A stretch of DNA of 64,000 nt from Amyelois transitella (lineage: Eukaryota; Arthropoda; Insecta; Lepidoptera; Pyralidae): NCBI RefSeq assembly GCF_032362555.1, contig NC_083528.1:6572001-6636000 (forward strand). Reading direction: 5' to 3'. Position numbers and translations under genes: made by a program. The notes beneath the pieces were generated by a model. That model was not told where the DNA came from, searched no databases, and saw only the letters and a list, made by a program, of their open reading frames with translations. Position 1 is the first letter of the stretch; each line of letters begins with the position of its first letter. This document shows, piece by piece, positions 30,277 to 60,000 of the stretch.

Positions 30277-30395
30277 CCCCTCCATCTGTTTGATTGCATC
30301 ATTAAAAATTTTGAAGTACCGAAAAATTCCAAGCTAATTATTCATGTCTATAATTTTCTTGTATACTTACAATAAAGTAGTATAAATGGTAAGAT

Positions 30396-30443
30396 TTACT
30401 CTCCGCCTATCCCTCCGGGAGAGAGGTGTGATTTTATATACAT
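30396..30443 (+). mobile_element. (TATG)-tailed LINE, very short fragment
   Basis: Only CTCCGCCTATCCCTCCGGGA to GGTGTGATTTTATATA remains. Confidence 0.5.
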
Positions 30444-30624
30444 AAATATGAAGTTTCCCTTAGTGAGTGTTTCATTCAAAATTGAAGTAATATACTATAT
30501 ATGTACATACGTTATGTATGAAGTTTTTCTCAACCGAGTACTTCTTTCAAGGTTGGTTATATTTCCACGGTCACAATTCCCTTGACCTATTTCGACCTCA
30601 GATCTGACCTCGGCGGGGGGGGGC

Positions 30625-50244
<19,620 letters not shown>

Positions 50245-51007
50245 GCCGAGGATGTGAGATATGCAATCCTGGCTTTCAGCAGTTTTAGAATACCCAAGAC
50301 ATTACGGCCGGAAGTACCTAAACAGTACAGTTCATAACATCTGCCGGCACCACAACGCCCATACAACAAGTCCCGTATCCACAAATGGTACGCGCCGCAA
50401 ACTTAACACTCGCAAAACGCAGTCTCAAAATATTAAACCAACAAAAATCACAATTTGTTGACTTGTATTCACATAGGTGTCATCACCGATCACCATTAAT
50501 GTTCACATCAAAACACATGTTTCCGCATTCTTTGCAATGTGTGATGAGTGTAGATTTTGCGTCTGCACCTTCCACACTAAGTTTGAGACATATAAATAAA
50601 ACTTAAATCTATAATTAAACTGAATTAAAAATAATTTCACAGAATCACACACGCGAAGTTTCTCTGATGATATAGCATAGACGATGTTTTATTTTTTTTT
50701 ACTTTTGACGCATAATCTTCATTTTAGGTTTGTCTATGGATAAAGGTGATTGTTCATCTTACTAAAATTACAGCTTATTACATCAATAACGTTTATTTAA
50801 CTAGTTATTTCTTTTTCTAATGGCAACATCGCTTCGATTACACATCACCTTCGAAATTTTAGTCTACGGTTTGTGTCCATTGTTTTTCTACAATGTTATT
50901 TTTCTGACTGCTGCTGGTGGACGAAAAGTTGATCTCGCTGCGTCGAGTGTGATTTTGTGCTAGTGTTCGTGCTCGATATTGTGATTTATTCGAAATAGAT
51001 CACGAAG
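50245..51007. promoter_or_regulatory. Divergent Crk / UBE2H promoter region
   Basis: 763 bp separate the two start codons, which point away from each other. Both 5' UTRs and at least part of both promoters must lie here unless distant untranslated exons exist. I see no convincing TATA box. No interspersed-repeat copy was recognised inside, in contrast to the flanking introns. Confidence 0.65.
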
Positions 51008-51060
51008 ATGTCGTCACCGAGCGCTGGGAAACGTCGCATGGACACAGATGTCATCAAACT
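51008..51060 (+). CDS. Ube2h: UBE2H exon 1 (start codon)
   Basis: Residues 1-17 plus two bases, [17 protein letters not shown]. Donor GTATCC splits a leucine codon completed by exon 2. GTATCC is a poor match to the usual donor, but the phase and the protein family agree with it. Confidence 0.92.
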
Positions 51061-54000
51061 GTATCCTTTCTTTGTTATCGTTACTACAAAGACCTATTGC
51101 GTTTGAGGGCCACCATGTAAATAAGTGGCAAAGGGCTATCAGCTGATTGTCACGAACCCCAACAAAATCGATATGGGTTGTATGTATGATTGGTTTAATT
51201 TGCGATGACAAATCTCTTTACTCTTAAGGAGAAAATTATGAAGAGTTTCTGTGAGAATGATTCCATCAGTGAAGATATTTGCATGAGCGTGCATTCTTTG
51301 TGTCCCTGTGGGCCTACGTATCTATATATAACACGTAGATAAACATGTACGGGACGCTAACGACTCGACTCTTCCGTGTCTAGCGGATTGTTATTTCGTA
51401 ATTCGTATGTAGGCCATGGTCTCAATTGCGCATTTTTACCAGTGTTATGGCCTCACGCGCTTTGCATGGATTATCCTATATTAGAATATGCATAAGTAAT
51501 ACACAACAAATAAAAGAAACTGACAAATCATATCTACAATTTTCATAGATAATTCAAAATTCATTGTTTTTTTTTTAATTTGTGGGGACACTTAATTTTT
51601 TATAATAAATTTATGCCAATATTGAAGGTCAATTTTTAAAATCCTTGCTTGACCTGGACATTGGAAGTATTAATAAAAAACTAATTTATCATAATATGTA
51701 CTAAAGTCATTCAGTTCATTGTTCTGTTGGTATTTTGCCAAAGAAGAATGCCCTTTGAGGAAAGAGGCGTGATTTTATGTATGTATGTATGTATGTAAGA
51801 ATGCCCTGAAGTTGTAAATAGAAAATCTCCATAATTTGCACAAACAAACAAAAAAAAAAAACTTAATTTTGTAATCTTGTTTATTTTGGCAAAGTTATAG
51901 CAATCTGTTATGATTCATTTTTTTAGCTTTATTGGCCTAAGCATTAAATGGAAAGAATAAATATTTACCATCTGGGGCTGGATAAAATAACATTCTATTT
52001 TTTTTGTAAAAAGTTGTTTTTTAGATAAGCTTACAAACAAACAAAGTTATAATAATATCAGTATAGATACAATTTCAACCTTATTTATGGCCATGAGAAA
52101 ATAAAATAAAATAGCAGGCATACATACATAGGTACCTAATGAATTTTATTATTAACCAATATGTATTTATCTCAGAAATGTATTTTTTTATCTAAAGATT
52201 TTATTTTTATTATTTTTATTTATGCACACATTGACAGTTGTTGTAGGCAAAAAAAAAAAAGAATGATATATACTTGAGCAATAAATACATTATTGTAGCT
52301 GTGGGTGATATTGTATATGAAAATCTCTGATTAATATAAGTAGTACTAATAATAACAACTAATTTTTCATCTAGCTGGGCTGGCATGGCATGTGAGTCAT
52401 TTTTATCACTAATAAACTATCGCTATCCAGTTTCACAACATAATAAAAAGCTAAACAGCTTTACTTTTTTTGCACGTGCCATGAGTGAAAAGTTGTATTT
52501 AATAATAAATAAAATTTATTTTCTTAACAATAGATTTTATCTTTTTTAAATTACATAACAAACCTACCTTTACTAAGTAGATTACTGTATTTTTTTTTTT
52601 GAGAAACTTTATTTTGAGAGTCAGATAAACTTGTTAGTCATAGGTACACAAAATTTGTTGTTTATATATAACTTTATTGCACAAAAAAAATGTACAAAGG
52701 GCTGACTTAGTGCCTTTTGGAATTCTCTACCAGTCTAACAGATTGTTAAAATATAGTTTTGCTAGATAACTTATCACATGAAAGTTGTAAAAAATAGATT
52801 GTTACATTGCGGTTACATTACTATTAGTTAATTGCAATTGCATAATATGTTGAAACATCCTTTTCTGCAAAATTTTTGTGTTAAACATAAAAACTAATTG
52901 AAATAAATATAACCTAAGCTATAATTGTAAAAGAAAAATAAAATAATAGTGTATATTTTTTTTTGGGGTTGCCATAAAATATTCACATAAATATTTTTTA
53001 AATTGACAAAAACCTTAAACTTAATCTTGAGGCAATGTCATTAAATTACATTAATGCTCATGTTACAGGTAGGTTTGGACCTAGGGACCTTTTCACTTGC
53101 CGCAATTCTTAACTTTAATTATTTTTCTTCATCCACATTTATCCAATCTTTTCATCTCTCATGACTAGTCACTTTAGGGTATTCTGGGCTAAGTATGCCA
53201 GAGCGTCCCATCGGGGCTGTCCCCGGGCTCCTCTCCAGAGTGGTGAGGATGTAACCGGGACTAAAGCCAGGAGGAAGAAGAAGTTAATCGTAATGCAGAT
53301 CAAGGAATAGAGTAGAATCAGTGTAGGAAGCACAAAATTATAATTGAATTACATCATTTACAAATAAGGAAAAAAAATTACAATCAATAGATTTTTTGTT
53401 TGAATTGTTTCCGCTTACACCGCAGATGGTGTTAGTGACCTTTAGGTAGGTATCGCGCAGAAAAAGATTCAATTAGTAGTATCAAAAGCCGGCACAAAAG
53501 TTGAACTAAGATGGCCACTAGCTACAGCTGTAACTCTTAAGCAGTATAGTATATACAGGGTAGGCAGAGACTACATCTTGTCATTTGCCAAGATCCCCGC
53601 ATACTTCCGCTTCGTCCACCGGTTTCGGGTACTCCTGACTTGACCTGACTTGACCACTACGTCGTCCCATCCTGATTAGATCAAGATACGTTCGTCCAGG
53701 GCTTCCCATTTCGACTTTCCCATACACACTCTCCGTAAAATGTAACTCAATCTGTTTTCATTTATCTTTTTTCCGACTCACAAAATTACGCTCGTCTGGC
53801 TTTTGGTTGCCTTGCCGTGTGGATCCCGGCACCAATAAAAAAAAGTATAGAACCACTCCGGATGGATGTCGTAAAAGGCGACTAAGAGATAGGCTTATAA
53901 TGGGATTCTTCTTTTAGGCGCTGGGCTAGCAACCTGTCTCAATTTGAATCCCAATTCTATCATTAAGTCTGACAGCTGAACGTGGCCTGACGAGTCTTCA

Positions 54001-57000
54001 ATACTGCTTGTTCTGTCTACCCCGCAAGGGATATAGATGTGATTAAATTAATTATAATTTATTTTGAATATTTATTTTCTTTTATATGTATTGACTAGCT
54101 CAGGAACTACTGGTTGAAAAATATTTTTTCAACCAGTAGTTCCTGAGATTAGCGCCTTCAAACAAACAAACAAACTCTTCAGCTTTATAATATTAGTATA
54201 GATGTGGCACATGCAATGCAATCAAGTAAATGCACATTATATGCATTCTAAATGAGAGAGGTTACCGATTATTCCAAACGCTTTCTACAATCATTTGGCA
54301 ATCATTACTTCAATATTTGTACCGTAATTACATTTACAATTGCGCGATGTTAGATCTTTATCTAACTTTGGACGTTGTACAACAAATATTTATCGGATAT
54401 TCGCATTTATTGCCGAAGCGTAAAGATTTAATTAACCTGAATTGTTTGCAGTTGTGACATTCAATTTGTGTATCAACGGATTCTGTTGTGTAATCCGTGT
54501 GGTTCCCGGCACCAATACAAAAAGAATAGGACCACTCCATCTCTTGCCCATGGATGTCGTAAAAGGCGACTGAGGGACAGGCTTACAAACTTGGGGTTCT
54601 TTTTTTTAGACGATGGCAAGCAACCAGTCACTATTTGAATCTCAATCCTATCATTAAGCCATATAGCTGATCGTGGCCATTCAATCTTTTCAAGACTATT
54701 GGCTCTGTCTACCCCGCAAGGGATATAGACGTGACCATATAGGTATGTAGGTATGTAATTCGCTATCTTTTTATAACTTTGCTAGTTGCGCCCCTTGGCC
54801 TTGCTATCGTGGGAATTTCAGGATAAAAAGTTACCCTAAATGTTATTTTAGATTTACTTACATATATAAAATTCTCGTGTCACAATGTTCGTGCCCGTAC
54901 TCCTCCGAAACGGTTTGACCGATTCTCATGAAATTTTGTGAGCATATTCAGTAGGTCTGAGAATCGGCCAACATCTATTTTTCATACCCATATACCTAAT
55001 GCAAAACAACGTTTACATATGATCCTGGATCGGGTGAGTCAGGTTTTACACGAAGCGACTCCCGTCTGACCTCCGCAACCTTTGCAGGGGAACCTAACCT
55101 ATATTGCATCATAGTTAAGTCCATTGTTCGATGTATTTATTATTAATTCTAAACTATAATTTGTAAACTTCAACCTTCATGACTTACCATCCATACCTAT
55201 CGATTTTATGCACCTGTCAACAATTACGTACATAATGAAGTGCCGTGCCGTGTGGTTCCAGGCATCAATAAAAAAAAATAGGACCACTTCATCTCTTTAA
55301 CATGGATGTCGTAAAAGGCGACTAAGAGATAGGCTTACAAACTTGGGTTTTTTTAGGCGATGGGCTAGCAACCTGTCACTATTTGAATCTCAATTTTATC
55401 TTTAAGCCAAAAAGCTGAACGTGGCCTATCAGTCTTTTCAAGACTGTTGGCTCTGTCTACCCCACAAGGGATATAGACGTGACCATATGTATGTATGTTA
55501 AAGTGTAGATATCGGATTTGACCCCAGCTGCATTTAACTAAGACAGATTCAGTAGACAGAGCCTACAGTATTAAAATGACGGAAGGCCAATGAATAAGAG
55601 TCTGCCTCGGTAACATGGTACGCGCGACGCCATTTTTATCGCGCGATAAAGTAACGCTATTTCGTTTTTTTTTATGATTTGAAAAGGGACAGCGATAGGG
55701 TTAATAAGTCAGGTTTTGCAATAAGAGGCAACTAGACACAATTATTTGGTTAAAAACGACGGTTTTATCAGTATCGCTAACTCGTATTTGCGAGTGAAGG
55801 AGGCAGTATACGTTTTGATAACAGAATGATAAGATTAACTCTCGTCTACAAACAGGTTTACACATACAAGCATGGCCAATAATAATAAAGATTCATACAT
55901 ACATATGGTCACGTCTATGTCCCTTGCGGGGTAGACAGAGTCAACAGCCTTGAAAAGACTGAATGGCCACGTTCGGCTATTTGGCTTAATGATAGAATTG
56001 AGATTCAAATAGTGACAGGTTGCTAGCCCATCGCTTAAAAAAGAATCCTGTCTCTATTTGAATCTCAATCATTAAGCCAAACTGATAAACGAGGCCCATA
56101 AGTCTTTCCAGACTGTTGGCTCTGTCTTCCCTGCAAGGAATACAGACGTGATTATATGTATGTATGTATCTCTTATCTAATTCACTTTTTAATTGTAACT
56201 GAAACTGTTAAATTGGTAACTGTAATATACATTTTAATTTTTACTATTAGTGGCCCTCATAACTCCTAGTTTTTATTGAAGTACTTTTACAGAATATACA
56301 TTTTAAATGTTATTATAATGTTTTGTATTATATGCTCTTTATATATTTCCCTGACATGTAAATCCCAGCATTGAAAGTAAACACGAAGTGACGATACTCG
56401 GGGGGCTGAACGAGTTCTGCGTGAAATTCTTCGGACCGCCCGGCAGTGAGTATACTGCTTTATTTTTACTTCTTTTTTTAATTTGTAACTTCTTATACTT
56501 CTTTATTTTTACTTCTTTTTTTTTATTTGTAATTTCTACATACATACAATCACGCCTTTTTCCCGGAGGGGTAGGCGAAGACTACATCTTTCCACTTGCC
56601 ACGATCTCTGCATACTTCCTTCGCTTCATCCACATTCATAACTCTCTTCATGCAAGCTCGGCGGTTTCGCGTACTCTTGGCCTGACTCTTTACCAGGACG
56701 GCCCTAATTTGATCAAGATACGTTCGTCTAGGCCTTCCCACTCCGACCTTTCCCTCCACACTCGCCTTGTATATCTGCTTAGTCAAACTGCTTTCATTCA
56801 TCCTCTGCACATGACCAAACCATCTCAAAATACCCTTTTTCTATTTCTGTAACTAAGATCTTCTATTGTTTGTAATTTGTAACTTCTATTGTTTGAAATT
56901 GTAATCTATACTTAATATTATAAAGCTGAAGAGTTTGTTTGTTTGAACGTGCTAATCTCAGGAACTACTGGTTCAAATTAAAATATTATTTTTGCGTTAA

Positions 57001-60000
57001 ATAGACTATTATCGATGAAGGCCTTAGGCTATATAACATCACGCTGCAACTAAAAGGAGTAAAGAAATAATGGAAAATTTGAAAATAACGGAAACATTAT
57101 TCATCCTTGAGGGCTTCAATGATGCCCGAAATAACTACTCCACGCGAACGAAGTTGCCGGCACAGCTAGTATACAAATATTTCCTGTTAAATAGTAAATG
57201 ATCCGGGTAGGTAGGAATACCTAAAATTTTCAATTGTACCGCACTAAACCAGAGTTCAAGTCGCGTCTAGTCGGCTAACGACCTATAAGGACGCGCCGTT
57301 TCGACCCCGGCACATGTAAACGACCCTGCGCGCCGTCACTGTCGGAATTCCTGTAGATGTAAACGACCCTTGCGTCTAGCCAACTTAAAAATTGCTACCT
57401 TGCATTCTGTTTTTAAAATTTTATTTATGTTCAAATTTTGTAGGTAGCTAATTATATTTTAAATTGAGGTTATCTGTTGGTTGAGGTCTCGCCGTGAATC
57501 TTTCTTTTTTCAAATTCGGATTCAATTTTTTTTATTTATGTTCAGGTATGGGAAATTTCAAACATCAATTAATAATTGCCATATCTTTTGGTTTCACAAC
57601 ATTGGTTGACGTCAAATAAATTTATTAAAATTATTTTTACTGCCGCTGCCAATGCAAAAGAAGCCATTACAAACTGCACTACAGCATTTTCTTCAATAAC
57701 GTCAAATCACAATAAACCAAACTTGAATAAAAAATGTGGACAAGAAAACATTGTCTGGTTCGAATCCAACCTGTCACCTTTTATCAATGTTTTTTTTCAA
57801 TTTTAAGTAGGTACATTGGTATATTGATTTTGAATGCTAACTAATGCTTTCATTGTGACGAAAAACACCGGTAGAAAACTGAATTTGTACGAGTAATTAT
57901 GATTGTTTCAATTCTTTTTATTATATTTTTATAATTCATGTTTTGGGTGCCGTATGGTTTCCGGCACCAATAGAAAAAATAATAGGACCACTCCATCTCT
58001 TTTCCACTGATGCCGTAAAAGGCGACTAAGGGATAGGCTTATATATACATTGGATTCCACTTTTAGGTGATGGGCTAGCAACCTGTCACTATGCATCTCA
58101 ATTCTATCATTAAGCCAAACAGCTGAACGTGGACTTTCAGTCTTTTGATGACAGCTACCTCTGTCTACCCCGCAAGGGATATTGACGTGATTGTATGTTA
58201 TGTTATAATTCATACATACATATGGTCACGTCTATATCCCTTGTGGGGTAGACAGAGCCAACAGGCTTGAAAAGACTGAATGGCCACGTTCAGCTATTTG
58301 GCTTAATGATGGAATTGAGATTCAAATAGTGACAGGTTGCTAGCCCATCGCCTAACTAAGAATCCCTTAGTCGTCTTTTACGACATCCATGAGAAAGAGA
58401 TGGATTGGTCCTGTTCTTTTTGTATTGGTGCCGGGAACCACACGGCACGGTTATAATTCAATATGTATTTATATATATTTACAGCCCCGTACGAAGGTGG
58501 TGTGTGGCGAGTACGCGTCCACCTGCCCGACCATTACCCCTTCAAATCGCCGTCGATCGGTTTCATGAACAAAGTGTACCATCCGAACATAGACGAGGTG
58601 TCCGGCACTGTCTGCCTTGACGTCATCAACCAGGCGTGGACCGCGTTGTACGGTGAGTTACATACATACATACAAACATACATAAAATCACGCCTCTTTC
58701 CCGGAGCGGTAGGTAGAGACTACACCTTTCCACTTGCCACGATCTCTGCACACTCCCTTCGCTTCATTACCCCTTCAAATCTCCCTCGATCGGTTTCATG
58801 AACAAAGTGTACCATCCGAACATAGACGAGGTTTCCGGCACCGTGTACATACATACATACATATATACATACATAAAATCACGCCTCTTTCCCGGAGCGG
58901 TAGGTAGAGACTACCTCTTTCCACTTGCCACGATCTCTGCACACTTCTTTCGCTTCATTGCCCCTTCAAATCGCCGTCGATCGGTTTCATGAACAAAGTG
59001 TACCTACCATCCGAACATAGACGAGGTGTCCGGCACTGTCTGCCTTGACGTCATCAACCAAGCGTGGACCGCGTTGTACGGTAAGATACATTATGTATGT
59101 GGCTCTGTCTACCCCGCAAGGGATATAGACGTGACTATATGTATGAATGTATGTTTATACATACATACATACATAAAATCACGCCTCTTTCCCGGAGGGG
59201 TAGGCGGAGACTACCTCTTTCCACTTGCCACGATCTCTGCATAATTCCTTCGCTTCATCCACATTCATAACTCTCTTCGTGCAAGCTCGGCGGTTAAGGG
59301 TTTTACGGTGAGTTATTTGTAATATTTAACACCCGACTTGTATAAAGGTGCCGAGTATATGGTCACGTCTATATCCCTTGTGGGGTAGACGGAGCTAAAC
59401 AGTCTTGAAAAGACTGATAGCAGGCCACGCTCAGCTGTTTGGTTTAATGATAGATTTGTGATTCAAAAAGTGACAGGTTGCTAGCCCATCGCCTAAAAAA
59501 GGAATCACAATTTTGTGAGCCTATCCCTAAGTCGCTTTTAACGACATCTATAGGATAGAGATGGAGTGGTCCTATTCTTTTTGTACTGGTGCCGGGAACC
59601 ATACACAGTTAAATACTTACATACAAACAAACTATTAGCCCTATCTCACACAGGTGTAAGCAGATACTATGGATTTCCACTTGCTACGATCCTTACAGAC
59701 TTTTCCGCTTCCTCTACACTCATACTGACGGCCTCTGTGGCGCAGCGGTTGTACGCTTGTCTGTGACACCGGAGGTCCCGGGTTCGAATCCCGACCAGGG
59801 CTTGATGGGAAAAGAACTTTTCCTGATTGGCCCGGGTCTTGGATATTTATCTATATAAGTATTTATTATAAAATATAGTATCGTTGAGTTAGTATCTCGT
59901 TATAAAAGTCTGGAACTTACTTCGAGGCTAACTCAATCTGTGTAATTTGTCCCGTATATATTTATATAGTACCCGGTTGACCGAGCTTTGCTCGGTCTAC

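Larger units (their letters stand above)
26030..30624. other. Intergenic stretch between the zinc-finger gene start and Crk end
   Basis: Holds the zinc-finger promoter at its low end and Crk 3' UTR at its high end. Mostly unique AT-rich DNA from 26.6 to 28.8 kb, with a CGACG-rich hairpin at 28800-28835 and a few repeats after 29 kb. No coding potential seen. Confidence 0.6.
51061..56368 (+). other. UBE2H intron 1
   Basis: 5.3 kb, AT-rich and free of recognised repeats for its first 700 bp, then increasingly filled by SINE-like copies after 53.5 kb. A Helitron-like or LINE-like repeat (AAAATTCTCGTGTCACAATG) is at 54865-54990. No exon-like sequence found. Confidence 0.7.

Noticed and set aside
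56550..56828. Minus-strand 92-residue protein as a host gene
   Set aside because: It is the C-terminal end of a LINE ORF2 present in more than ten truncated copies here.
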